Under the pieces are notes generated by a model. The model was not told the origin of the DNA, did no database searches, and worked only from the letters and a program-made list of their open reading frames with translations. 64,000 nucleotides of DNA from Paenibacillus sp. FSL R5-0517 (GTDB lineage: Bacteria; Bacillota; Bacilli; Paenibacillales; Paenibacillaceae). The DNA is taken from contig NZ_CP150235.1 of NCBI RefSeq assembly GCF_037974355.1, positions 3,844,001 to 3,908,000 of the forward strand. Reading direction: 5' to 3'. Positions 26,941 through 36,410 of the stretch are shown here, in pieces (the first letter of the stretch is position 1; each line of letters opens with the position of its first letter). The translations under genes and the position numbers were made by a program.

Positions 26941-27666
26941 TTAGTTCTGGTTGTCCGCCATACCTGTATACACTTCAGTTGCGGCACTTACTCGACTCTT
27001 GGCAAGTTCCTTGCCTGCTGCTGTCCATTTGAAACCACTGCGCATCATTTCAGTCACAGGTTTCATGTCTACAATGTCTGCATGGTGTCCCAGTGAGTTG
27101 TAAAATACCCGTCCTGCTCCCCATCGTTTCGTCCAGACAACAGGCATATCTACGGGGCCATTCGCTGCATGCGGACCACTTACCACTGGAAAACGAGTTG
27201 TGGCCAACACTTCCACAGCCGGGTCAACGTGCAGGTAATACTGTTCACTTTTCACCTGAAAATCTTCAATATGATCCAATAACGGGCTGGAGCCACGTTT
27301 CATGTTCACCATGTATTCCACACCATCGTTACCTGGATGGGCAACCCATTGTCCACCCGTCATAAACTGCCAGTCCACGTTATTTCGGAAGGCATCACAC
27401 ATCCCACCATGAAGACCAGCCAAGCCCACACCGCTCTGAACAGCCGCTGATACGTTATTGACCAGTTCCTGCTCAATCTGCCCCATCGTCCACAATGGCA
27501 CGATCAGATCCAGACCCAGCAACTTCTCTGCATCTGCATAAGACTCCAACGTATTCGAGACTTCAACCTCGAACTGCTCTTCCTTCAAAATGCGCTCAAA
27601 AATCGCTGCTACTTGCTCCGGTTCATGTCCATCCCAGCCGCCCCATACAATCAGTGCTTTACTCAT
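26941..27666 (-). CDS. ThuA-domain protein, trehalose-utilisation type
   Basis: 241 residues of the class-I glutamine-amidotransferase-like ThuA fold: ALIVWGGWDGHEP at the N-terminus, AGLHGGMCDAF at the nucleophile-elbow region, and RVFYNSLGHH towards the end. ThuA proteins accompany ThuB (a Gfo/Idh/MocA enzyme) in disaccharide 3-keto-derivative metabolism, and here two such enzymes flank it. The ribosome site is weak, so translation may depend on the upstream gene. Confidence 0.87.
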   Translation of the reverse strand: MSKALIVWGGWDGHEPEQVAAIFERILKEEQFEVEVSNTLESYADAEKLLGLDLIVPLWTMGQIEQELVNNVSAAVQSGVGLAGLHGGMCDAFRNNVDWQFMTGGQWVAHPGNDGVEYMVNMKRGSSPLLDHIEDFQVKSEQYYLHVDPAVEVLATTRFPVVSGPHAANGPVDMPVVWTKRWGAGRVFYNSLGHHADIVDMKPVTEMMRSGFKWTAAGKELAKSRVSAATEVYTGMADNQN

Positions 27667-27745
27667 CGTTTTATCACTCGCTTTCGGATATATTAGTTGT
27701 GTTCTACTCTAATCCTGATGTCTCTGTCTCGCTATCCATCTTTGC

Positions 27746-28918
27746 TTACATTTCTTCAAGCGTCACCCAGCGCCGCTCCGTCACCGAACGTTCCACCGCT
27801 TCCAGTACAGCCTGACAAGCGACCCCATCGTGGAAACTCGGTGATGGTTGTCGTCCTTCAGAGATCGCTGTCACCAGCTCCAGCATCTCATGTGTGAACG
27901 TGTGCTCGAATCCAATCGTATGTCCGGCAGGCCACCAGGCCTCAGCATATTTGTGTGCAGGATCAGTTGCCAGTACACGGCGGAATCCCTGTACGTCCTC
28001 TTCATCCTTTGTAAAATATACTTCCAGTTCGTTCATCCGCTCAAAATCAAACCGTACACTCCCGAGACTTCCGTTAATCTCAAACGAGTTCGTACTGCGA
28101 TGCCCCGCTGCAAAACGTGTAGCCTCGAAGCTGCCCAGCGCACCTCCTGCGAATCGTGCCAGGAACAGCGTCGCGTCGTCAACGGTCACTTCTCCTTTCG
28201 GTGCATCCGCATTCGAACTGCCCTTAGCGCTCAGTCCTGTCATCTCGGCTGCGAGCGGTCGTTCTTTGATAAATGTTTCGCTCATACCGATAACTTCCTG
28301 GAATTCACCAACGAGGAAACGAGCCAGATCGATTAAGTGTGCACCCAGATCCCCATGGGAACCGGAGCCTGCAACTTCTTTTTGCAAACGCCATACCAGC
28401 GGGAACGAAGGGTCCATGATCCAGTCCTGAAGGAAAAACGCACGGAAATGATAGATTTTGCCCAGTCGTCCGCTCTCCACCAGATCCTTCGCTAATTGCA
28501 CTGCTGGTGAGAATCGATAGTTGAACCCGACCATATGAGCGACTCCGGCCTCCTCTGCGGCCTGAAGCATCTCACGCGAATCCGCGAGGGACAGAGCCAG
28601 TGGTTTCTCACAAAAAAGGTGCTTGCCCTGACGGGCTGCTTCCAAAGCAATTTCCTTGTGGGCATCACTTGGCGCGTTAATATCAATCAGATCGATATCA
28701 TCCCGCTTCACCAGTTCGCGCCAATCGGTTACACTTTCGGACCAGCCGAACTGATTCGCTGCCTCCTGCACTCCCTGCTCGTTACGTCCACAGATCACAG
28801 ACATCTCAGGCTGCAGCGGAGCAGACGGGAAAAACATCGGCAGACTGCGATAAGCATTACTGTGGGCCTTTCCCATAAATTTGTATCCAACCATTCCGAC
28901 ACGAAGACGATTTGACAT
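27746..28918 (-). CDS. Gfo/Idh/MocA-family oxidoreductase
   Basis: 390 residues. NAD(P)-binding VGMVGYKFMGKAHSNAYR, CEKPLALSLADS, and GSGSHGDLGAHLIDLARFL. The C-terminus is longer than in the paralogue at 25738. ATG 28918 has GGAGG eight bases upstream; the in-frame ATG at 28924 is too close. Second gene of the unit, 54 bp after the LacI gene. Confidence 0.88.
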   Translation of the reverse strand: MSNRLRVGMVGYKFMGKAHSNAYRSLPMFFPSAPLQPEMSVICGRNEQGVQEAANQFGWSESVTDWRELVKRDDIDLIDINAPSDAHKEIALEAARQGKHLFCEKPLALSLADSREMLQAAEEAGVAHMVGFNYRFSPAVQLAKDLVESGRLGKIYHFRAFFLQDWIMDPSFPLVWRLQKEVAGSGSHGDLGAHLIDLARFLVGEFQEVIGMSETFIKERPLAAEMTGLSAKGSSNADAPKGEVTVDDATLFLARFAGGALGSFEATRFAAGHRSTNSFEINGSLGSVRFDFERMNELEVYFTKDEEDVQGFRRVLATDPAHKYAEAWWPAGHTIGFEHTFTHEMLELVTAISEGRQPSPSFHDGVACQAVLEAVERSVTERRWVTLEEM

Positions 28919-28972
28919 GGTCATTTCCTCCTTTGGAATAATAAAAATTCTTTTCATATGTGTACCAATAAA

Positions 28973-30022
28973 CTATCGACGGATAGAAGAAGCACGGATG
29001 ATCAGTTCGGTAGGCAACAACGCTCTCACTGATTCGGTTACCGTTGAAACAGGGTTATTCGCTTGATGCGTCTCACCCACAGACACATGCATAACCTTCG
29101 ATGCTGCAAGTTCACCCATCTCAAAAAATGGAACCCTGACGCTGCTCAGCGGCGGAACCGCCATCTCGGCGGCATCGGAGTCGTCATAACCCACAAATGC
29201 CGGAAAGTCAGCAGGCCCTATTCCCCGCTCACGCAAACCATGCATCACACCAATGGCCATCCGGTCATTGGCCGCAAATACAGCATCAATCTCATGTAGC
29301 CGATCTGCTACAATCGCTGCCGCCTCAATGCCGCTTCGTCTGCTATAATTCCCCTCAAGCAACAGACTCGGGTCCAGCTCCATACCTGCTTCTTGCAGGC
29401 CAAGACGGACACCTTCCATTCGTTCCTGGCTGTTGGAATAGCTGTCTGGACCATTGAGAAAAGCGATTTTGCGATACCCCTGATCCGTAAGATGACGTAT
29501 GGCAAGCCTGCTTCCTTCCACATGATCCGCATCCACTTCCGTGAATGATTGGCCCTCAAAATGCTGATTCATGACACAGAATGGGTGTCCTTCCTGGTGA
29601 AGCTGCTGCATGGCCGCCAGTTCTTCATGATCATCTCTGGCACCAAGGATAATGCAAGCGTCCACTTTCTGACGCCGGAACAGATCCGTATAATTCATTA
29701 CTTCACCGGGTGTCCGGAACATAACCAGCAGATCCATGCCATGGTCTCTGGCTTTGCTTCCAATCCCACTCAGCATTTCCGAGAAAAAATACGCCGAGAA
29801 CAGATGCGCCTTCGGAACATAAGGTAATACCACGCCAAGGTTCCCGCTTTTACTTCTGGCAAAACTGCGAGCAAGAGCGCTGGGCACATAGCCTAACTGT
29901 TCGGAAGCTTCAAGAACCTTGCGGCGTGTCTCTTCTTTAATAGGACCTACCCCATTAAGCACCCGGGAGACCGTTGCCTCGGAAACACCCGCAAGATCAG
30001 CCACTTCTTTACGAGATGCCAT
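28973..30022 (-). CDS. LacI-family transcriptional regulator
   Basis: 349 residues. HTH SRKEVADLAGVSEATVSRVLNG with the hinge YVPSALARSFA, then a sensor domain with NLGVVLPYVP, AFLNGPDSYSNSQERMEG, VFAANDRMAIGVMHG and FVGYDDSDAAEM. It starts at ATG 30022 after AAAGGG. As first gene of the oxidoreductase-ThuA operon it probably regulates itself and the operon through the 16-bp palindrome at 30081-30096. Confidence 0.88.
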   Translation of the reverse strand: MASRKEVADLAGVSEATVSRVLNGVGPIKEETRRKVLEASEQLGYVPSALARSFARSKSGNLGVVLPYVPKAHLFSAYFFSEMLSGIGSKARDHGMDLLVMFRTPGEVMNYTDLFRRQKVDACIILGARDDHEELAAMQQLHQEGHPFCVMNQHFEGQSFTEVDADHVEGSRLAIRHLTDQGYRKIAFLNGPDSYSNSQERMEGVRLGLQEAGMELDPSLLLEGNYSRRSGIEAAAIVADRLHEIDAVFAANDRMAIGVMHGLRERGIGPADFPAFVGYDDSDAAEMAVPPLSSVRVPFFEMGELAASKVMHVSVGETHQANNPVSTVTESVRALLPTELIIRASSIRR

Positions 30023-30080
30023 GAATTTCAACCCTTTCTAGCTCATCATTAAATCATATAATGGTTAAAAATAAATATTT

Positions 30081-30123
30081 ATGTACGCGCGTACATTTTC
30101 TCATGCCATGTAACCGTTGTCAA
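30081..30123 (-). promoter_or_regulatory. Promoter and palindromic operator of the LacI-Gfo-ThuA-Gfo operon
   Basis: Perfect 16-base palindrome ATGTACGCGCGTACAT at 30081-30096. On the minus strand -35 TTGACA (30118-30123), 17 bases, -10 GAAAAT (30095-30100) lies immediately upstream, so the palindrome sits at the transcription start, a repressing position. Confidence 0.78.
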
Positions 30124-30139
30124 TGCTTTTAACACAAAA

Positions 30140-30178
30140 AATAATGAGGGCTGTGGATTAATCCAAGCCCTCATTATT
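30140..30178. terminator. Terminator of glpX
   Basis: AATAATGAGGGCT, GGATTAATCC, AGCCCTCATTATT: outer and inner arms pair. It lies between glpX (minus, ends at 30303) and the promoter of the LacI operon. Confidence 0.82.
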
Positions 30179-30302
30179 ATCTTACCAGAGATGGTACTTT
30201 CAATGATTCAAGCACCTGTAATCTTAGGGGTTCAAGTTACTTATCAACACTCAATACAACGATTTCAGTTGATCCTATTTGTTCAATTATGGAGAGTCCA
30301 GC

Positions 30303-31385
30303 TCACAACGTGGTTGGAACGCCATGATCAACGGAGGATTGACTAAACTCAGCCTGCTCCATCGTTTTCACAAGATTCGGAATGCGGTCCGATGGTTCTG
30401 GCGTGGATTGGAGCTGTCTTACCTTGTGCAGCACTTCTTTGTTAGGTAAGAAGTGTTGGGAACGAATAAACCGAATGGTTTTGGTTTTGGCACGCATGAC
30501 AATCGAATCCGTCTCGGCGCGATCATCTGCAAGATATCGTACCCCTCCCAGGATCTCCCCTGGCGTTACACCCGTTGCGGCAAAAATGACGTCCTCCGTG
30601 CCGATCATATCCTGCATCGTTAACACTTTGTATGGATTATCAATCCCCATCTGCAGGCAGCGCTGGAATTCGTCGGCGTTGGCAGGCATCAGGCGACCTT
30701 GAATCTCGCCCCCAAGGCAAGATAACGCTGCGGCTGCCAGCACTCCTTCTGGCGCTCCTCCAGAACCGACATACAGATCAATGCCTGCCTCCGGGAAGGC
30801 CGGTGCCATTGCACCCGCCACATCACCGTCACTGAGGAACTTGATCCGCACGCCTACCTTGCGCAGGGTTTTAATTGTGCTCTCATGGCGCACACGATCC
30901 AGAATCATCACCGTTAGATCCGAGATATTTTTGTTCAATGCGGTAGCGGCTTTCTCCAGTGTGACTTCAACCGGATCTTCAATGCTGACCTTGCCTACAA
31001 GCGCAGGTCCTACCGCCAATTTCTCCATATACATGTCCGGTGCGTGGAGCAGGTTACCTTTTCCCGCCACTGCAATAACCGATAGAGCGTTGTTTAGTCC
31101 TTTGGCCACGATTTCTGTACCTTCGAGCGGGTCTACAGCCACGTCAACCTCAGGCCCCTCAGCGTTGCCCACTTCCTCGCCGATGTACAACATGGGTGCT
31201 TCATCCATTTCTCCTTCACCGATTACCACCGTGCCGCGAATAGACACGGAATCGAACATGGCGCGCATGGCCAAAGTAGCCGCTTCATCTGCACTGTTCT
31301 TGTCACCTCGTCCCATCCAGGGTGCTGAAGCTAACGCAGCCAATTCTGTTACTCTGACAATTTCCAACGCCAGTTCGCGTTCCAT
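30303..31385 (-). CDS. glpX: Class II fructose-1,6-bisphosphatase
   Basis: 360 residues. Metal and phosphate motifs of the Li+-sensitive family: GRGDKNSADEAA, VIGEGEMDEAP and Asp85-Pro-Leu-Glu88-Gly-Thr in AVDPLEGTEIVAKG; GSGGAPEGVLAAAAL is also present. It removes the 1-phosphate of fructose 1,6-bisphosphate in gluconeogenesis. It has about 30 extra residues at the C-terminus (from LQSTPEPSDRIP) compared with the usual 320-335. ATG 31385 follows GGAAG by eight bases. Confidence 0.92.
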   Translation of the reverse strand: MERELALEIVRVTELAALASAPWMGRGDKNSADEAATLAMRAMFDSVSIRGTVVIGEGEMDEAPMLYIGEEVGNAEGPEVDVAVDPLEGTEIVAKGLNNALSVIAVAGKGNLLHAPDMYMEKLAVGPALVGKVSIEDPVEVTLEKAATALNKNISDLTVMILDRVRHESTIKTLRKVGVRIKFLSDGDVAGAMAPAFPEAGIDLYVGSGGAPEGVLAAAALSCLGGEIQGRLMPANADEFQRCLQMGIDNPYKVLTMQDMIGTEDVIFAATGVTPGEILGGVRYLADDRAETDSIVMRAKTKTIRFIRSQHFLPNKEVLHKVRQLQSTPEPSDRIPNLVKTMEQAEFSQSSVDHGVPTTL

Positions 31386-32077
31386 TTTTCCCACTTCCTT
31401 TCCAATTTCCAAAAGCATATCGTGAAAGCGCCACTAAATCCATCGCAAATCTATATGAAATTGATCTGTAATCGGCGCAGCAGCGCCTTTCGGACGATTT
31501 ATCCCTTATTTATCCAATTAATATTTTGATTGATTTCAGTCCTTTTTTTGGCTCGTTTCAAGAGCCTTATTCGCCTGATTTTCACTTAAAATATTAATTT
31601 TATTTTCCATTTTCCGCGTCTAAAACCAAATAGTTTAACATGATGAATTAGCACGCCCTTTTCATGCGCAAGAAGTTCTTTTAACATAGTATATGTACAA
31701 CTCATATAGTGATTATTAAGAACGTAACACGATCTATTAGACGACAAACGAAAACGATTTTCAACTGGCTGTCCAAACGCAGAAATAAACTAATACATTG
31801 TAATAACATACTTGAGACCAGCCTGCTCCCTTGAGGGATATTGAGCTAAACAATACTGCCAATTATGTATTAATCAGGACTTTAACTTTTACTAATGCCA
31901 TAGATGCAGCTTATAATGGTCATCGAAAATAATAAGTTTACATAATATTTATTATGAAATGTTTCTCGTCCATTTCTACATTTTATTATTCAACGGTTCT
32001 GGCAAAACATAAAAAAGCCCGAAAGAATTCTGCTTAATTAGCATTTTTTCTCCCAAGCTTTCCCCTCAATGAACCAG
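31386..32077. other. 692-base A/T-rich gap without a supported gene
   Basis: No open frame with a ribosome site, no tRNA and no member of the dispersed repeat. A weak cre-like string GTGAAAGCGCCACTA (31422-31436) lies just upstream of glpX. The rest is A/T-rich and could hold the glpX promoter or a decayed gene; an untranslated small RNA cannot be excluded. Confidence 0.45.
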
Positions 32078-32596
<519 letters not shown>

Positions 32597-32636
32597 TTAG
32601 GTTCACATTCCTTTAACACGTTAATCATGAATCATT

Positions 32637-32699
32637 TGTTGCAAATGCAATAAAAAAGGATTACATTAAATTTATCTTATTTTTGTTGCACTTGCAACA
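32637..32699. promoter_or_regulatory. Two copies of an inverted-repeat operator between paiA and yczE-like gene
   Basis: TGTTGCA-AA-TGCAATA at 32637-32652 and TGTTGCA-CT-TGCAACA at 32684-32699, centres 47 bp apart. The first lies 41 bases before paiA and the second 27 before the other gene. One dimeric regulator could bind both and control both genes; no regulator gene is adjacent. Confidence 0.72.
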
Positions 32700-32725
32700 T
32701 AATATCAAAAAAGAGGTTGAATGAA

Positions 32726-33316
32726 TTGAAATATGTGCTTTTTGTCGCAGGTATTCTCATCTTGACGCTTGGCATTTCCCTTACCATCCAATCTGAACTG
32801 GGCACCTCACCGTTTGATGCACTTCTGGTGGGGCTTTCCCAACATGTAGGGCTAAGTGTAGGAAGCTGGGAGGTCATCATTGCACTCTTATTAATTGGAT
32901 GCAATTCGCTTTTGAAGCAGCAAAAACCCGAGTTTTTGGGTCTCGTCACCGCGTTCATTACTGGTATGGGGATCGATATATGGTTATATGTATCTGAATC
33001 TATAATCACGCCTGAGGTCTGGTACAGCAAACTGATGACTTTTGTCATTGGATTAGTGATCATAAGTATCGGCACGGCCATCTATTTACAAACCAATTTC
33101 GCACCCATTCCAATTGACCGCTTAACCTTAGTTCTGCACGAAATCACGCGAACGCCCTTATTTGTATCGAGAACATTGATTTACTTTGTATTTTTGATGC
33201 TGGCATTCCTTTTTGGCGGACCGATCGGGCTTGGTACATTATTAACTGTATGTTGCGCAGGTCTGCTTCTTCAGTTCATCATGGGCCATACGAATAAGAT
33301 CATAGATCGCATATGA
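32726..33316 (+). CDS. YczE/YitT-like integral membrane protein
   Basis: 196 residues, five hydrophobic segments, with the family blocks GISLTIQSELGTSPFDALLVGLS and GTAIYLQTNFAPIPIDRL. In B. subtilis YczE is linked to surfactin-synthesis function, but the molecular role of the family is unknown. The start is TTG 32726 (MKYVLFVAG), nine bases after AAGAGG; a TTG at 32717 would abut that site. Confidence 0.82.
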   Translation: MKYVLFVAGILILTLGISLTIQSELGTSPFDALLVGLSQHVGLSVGSWEVIIALLLIGCNSLLKQQKPEFLGLVTAFITGMGIDIWLYVSESIITPEVWYSKLMTFVIGLVIISIGTAIYLQTNFAPIPIDRLTLVLHEITRTPLFVSRTLIYFVFLMLAFLFGGPIGLGTLLTVCCAGLLLQFIMGHTNKIIDRI

Positions 33317-33397
33317 ACAGATAGGTATACATTGTCACGTACTGAGCTTTAAAAAGAACATTCCTTCTAACGAATGTACACCGTCTACATCATAAAA

Positions 33398-33430
33398 AGC
33401 TGGATCAGAGGTTAACTCCCTGATCCAGCT
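33398..33430 (-). terminator. Terminator of the mannanase gene
   Basis: AGCTGGATCAG / CTGATCCAGCT, 11 perfect pairs, loop of 11, followed on the minus strand by TTTTTATG. Confidence 0.87.
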
Positions 33431-33449
33431 CCTCAATGTTCTCTCTTCC

Positions 33450-36029
33450 TTACGGCTCAATTCCCCATACCAGCTGACCATTCACATACCCGGTAACCTT
33501 ATCATGGTTTGCAAACTGACTGCCAGATGCCTTGAACGAGTAATCATTAGTCTGGGTGTAATTCGTCCAATTGTTTTTGGAGAAGCGAGCTTGAACCTCT
33601 GCGCTCTGCCCTGCATTCAATGTTCCCGCTGCACTTGTAAAGCCCACTTCAAGATAATGATCTGCCCCTGCAACTGGAGTGGCCAATTTAACGAATTGAC
33701 TGGTTACATTTGCACTTCCCATACTGGCCCAGTCCGACCAGAACGTCTGAGTTTCTTCCCCGTCAATCGTATAGTAATACCGAAGTTTGACATCACTCAA
33801 CGGAATGGCCGAATCACCAGAGTTGATCAATTTGAATTTGGGTGATATTCCGTTGGTGGATGCACTTGTATTGCCGTTAAACGCTTGAATCGTCATATCT
33901 CCGGCAGGCACAGTAACTGTACTGTCTACTACCTTCACTGTTAATACAGCGTTATTTCCTCCATTGAAGTGAAAGGTCAATACGTTTTGGCCCAGCGGCA
34001 GCGTGGCAAGATAGGATTTGTTCAACACAATAGCAGCGCCGGATGCCGTATAATCCTGACCCGCTACAAGCGTCACATTCCCCTTCGTGATGCTTGTAAG
34101 CTGACGGCCATTCAAGGTGAGAGACACATTCATATCTTGCGCGTAATTCGTCGCTTTATCGAATGTTGCATTCACAGGTGAAATCACAGCATCGGTACTC
34201 GGTGTTGAATCCACGATTTTGACTTTTAACACAGGGTCCTGGCCTTGATTAAAATCCAGAACAATCGAATGCTCGCCAACGGGTAGTGTCGCCAGATAAG
34301 CTTTTTTCAGCAGCAGCGTACTTCCGCTCAGGGTATAGTCCGTATTTACGGTCAACACATGGTTGCCGGCCCGAAGAGCGGTTAGCGTATGACCATTTGC
34401 ATTTACCGTTACGACTTTGTCAGCTTGATTGGGTGCATATTTATCAAATTCGACGTTTGCAGGTGTAATGGATGCGCTTGGGTTGGGATTGTTAACCTTT
34501 AAACTCGGCAGCTCATCCAACGTAATGACATAATCACTTTGATAAAGCGTTTTCAATGTTGCCGGGTAATTAAATGCAGAACTCATCAGATGCTCGCCAT
34601 ACCAAGGACAGAAGTACAGCCAACCTGATTTCTCCTCTGTCAGATTTTTCACGCTTGGAATCGTGTCGTTCTCCGTCATCGCTACCATTTTGGTACCACC
34701 CGTCAACTCAACAAGCTTATAGAAAATCGAGGTAATCGCATCCTCATTGGGCACGCCCGACAAACCGTCATAACGGTTGTAGATCGTATTGTATTTGTCG
34801 TATCCGACAAGATCTACCTGGTCATCACCCGGATACCAAGCCGGAGAAGTACTATATACATAGCTGTTGTACGTCCAGATCAGATTGTGCAAGCCATACG
34901 TCTCGGTCAGTTCAGTATAGAGCAGATCCCATAGCTCTTTGTACACGTCTGCGCCTGCTGAAGCCCACCAGAACCATGCGCCTTCCCCGTTCAGTCCGCC
35001 GTTGCCCTCCGCTTCATGATACGGACGGAACAAAACCGGCACGTTGTTGTCCTGCAAAATCAGCAGTTGTTCTGCCAGATCCTCAATGGTCATCATCACG
35101 TATTGATACTCTTTGGTACCGGGAATGACCGCATTCGCTGTATTAAAATTCGTCTCGGTTGGCTTATACGTAGCTTCTTTCCAATCAACAAAGTCCCCTA
35201 GTTCATACGTATTGAAATTGCGGGGTACATTGATATGCCAGGAAGCTGTTGCAATACCTTCACGATTATTCACCCAATCAATCATGCGATCGGTTGTACC
35301 GTCCTCCCAACCATACAGCGGATTGTAATTCATCATATCAAAGCCGCGAATAGCCGGATACTTTCCGGTCAGATCATGAATCCATTCGAATTCAAGTTCT
35401 GAATCTCCGTCATTCCCTCCTCCGTAGATTTCTTGCTGCCCAGAAATAATATGGTTACCATATACCTCCGTTAAATAGTTCATCAAAATTTGTGTTTCCG
35501 GTGTCGCCTCAGGATCACTTAGAATTGGCTGTACATTCAGAGGGTCCAGTTCCGCATAATCCACGGTAAAAGTATCAAAATACGCGAAGCCCCAGCCAGC
35601 CTTCAGCTCAATGGTATTGCTACCCTGGTTCAGCTTGTGAAATCCAAAGTCGAAGTCTGACCATGTTGTCGTGTAAGGCAGCATGTACGCACCTTTTGTA
35701 ACACCATTTACGATTAAATTTTGAGACCTTCCATCCGCACTGAGCTCCTGCATATATCGTGTGGAGATTGCGTACATGCCGGTTTCCGGGACAGTAACGG
35801 TGAAGGTTAATGTGCCAGAGTTCTGCATCCAGACAAAGCCAGCCCCTGAGAATCCGGGCTTGGGTTGTCCATAGATCGAAGTGACCACTTGAAGATCCGG
35901 GGTGAGCTGCGCATCTTCGCTTTCGATGGTGAACAGTGGGGTGTCTGCATGAACGGGCGCTGTCATTAATCCAAGCAGCAGAGCCAATGCCAGCATCATT
36001 GCGGTTGCCTTTTTGAGCAAATTTTTCAT
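33450..36029 (-). CDS. Secreted GH26 beta-mannanase with CBM35-like, two X2 and CBM3 modules
   Basis: 859 residues. Signal peptide MKNLLKKATAMMLALALLLG.. cleaved after PVHA (residue 28). Modules: CBM35/CBM6-like sandwich (31-160), GH26 (165-505), X2 Ig-like (518-607), X2 (614-702), CBM3 (711-859). The GH26 acid/base is Glu339 in RPYHEAEG and the nucleophile Glu453 in AMTENDT. CBM3 should hold the enzyme on cellulose while it cuts mannan; this is inferred from the modules. ATG 36029 follows AGGAAG by nine bases. A cre-like site lies 59 bases upstream. Confidence 0.92.
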   Translation of the reverse strand: MKNLLKKATAMMLALALLLGLMTAPVHADTPLFTIESEDAQLTPDLQVVTSIYGQPKPGFSGAGFVWMQNSGTLTFTVTVPETGMYAISTRYMQELSADGRSQNLIVNGVTKGAYMLPYTTTWSDFDFGFHKLNQGSNTIELKAGWGFAYFDTFTVDYAELDPLNVQPILSDPEATPETQILMNYLTEVYGNHIISGQQEIYGGGNDGDSELEFEWIHDLTGKYPAIRGFDMMNYNPLYGWEDGTTDRMIDWVNNREGIATASWHINVPRNFNTYELGDFVDWKEATYKPTETNFNTANAVIPGTKEYQYVMMTIEDLAEQLLILQDNNVPVLFRPYHEAEGNGGLNGEGAWFWWASAGADVYKELWDLLYTELTETYGLHNLIWTYNSYVYSTSPAWYPGDDQVDLVGYDKYNTIYNRYDGLSGVPNEDAITSIFYKLVELTGGTKMVAMTENDTIPSVKNLTEEKSGWLYFCPWYGEHLMSSAFNYPATLKTLYQSDYVITLDELPSLKVNNPNPSASITPANVEFDKYAPNQADKVVTVNANGHTLTALRAGNHVLTVNTDYTLSGSTLLLKKAYLATLPVGEHSIVLDFNQGQDPVLKVKIVDSTPSTDAVISPVNATFDKATNYAQDMNVSLTLNGRQLTSITKGNVTLVAGQDYTASGAAIVLNKSYLATLPLGQNVLTFHFNGGNNAVLTVKVVDSTVTVPAGDMTIQAFNGNTSASTNGISPKFKLINSGDSAIPLSDVKLRYYYTIDGEETQTFWSDWASMGSANVTSQFVKLATPVAGADHYLEVGFTSAAGTLNAGQSAEVQARFSKNNWTNYTQTNDYSFKASGSQFANHDKVTGYVNGQLVWGIEP

Positions 36030-36087
36030 CCATTCCATCTTCCTTCCCATGTAAAATATAATAATGAAATGTCAATGAACCCATTCA

Positions 36088-36102
36088 TGATGGCGCTTTC
36101 AT
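36088..36102 (-). promoter_or_regulatory. cre-like site before the mannanase gene
   Basis: Minus strand ATGAAAGCGCCATCA, 14 of 15 positions fitting WTGNAANCGNWNNCW. It suggests glucose repression through CcpA. The rest of the 381-bp gap (36030-36410) holds only this site and the terminator at 36317-36343. Confidence 0.68.
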
Positions 36103-36316
36103 TTTAAACATATCACGCCCGTCAATATTTGTAAATATATGGTTAAAGTAAACATTTGAAATTCCTTTGTACCAGTACTTTGAATGCCATATTCCTATTA
36201 TTTCACCAATATTGATGACAATCGAAAACGGTTCATTATCTAACCAGAATCGGGCGTAAACCTCATCTCCCATTATATGATTGTACTTGGCAGAACACCT
36301 AAAAAAACAAAACAAA

Positions 36317-36343
36317 AAAAGCATTCCTGGATCGAATGCTTTT
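36317..36343 (-). terminator. Terminator of the pucC-pucD-pucE unit
   Basis: AAAAGCATTC / GAATGCTTTT, loop of seven, followed on the minus strand by a long T-rich tail (TTTGTTTTGTTTTTTT). Confidence 0.87.
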
Positions 36344-36410
36344 CTAAAGAATGATTCTTCAATTCTCCTAGTTTTTGTTTTTATGCCTACGCATACGTCC
36401 CGGCACCCAT

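Noticed and set aside
31422..31436. cre-like sequence upstream of glpX
   Set aside because: Three mismatches to the consensus and overlap with the presumed leader; too weak to call.
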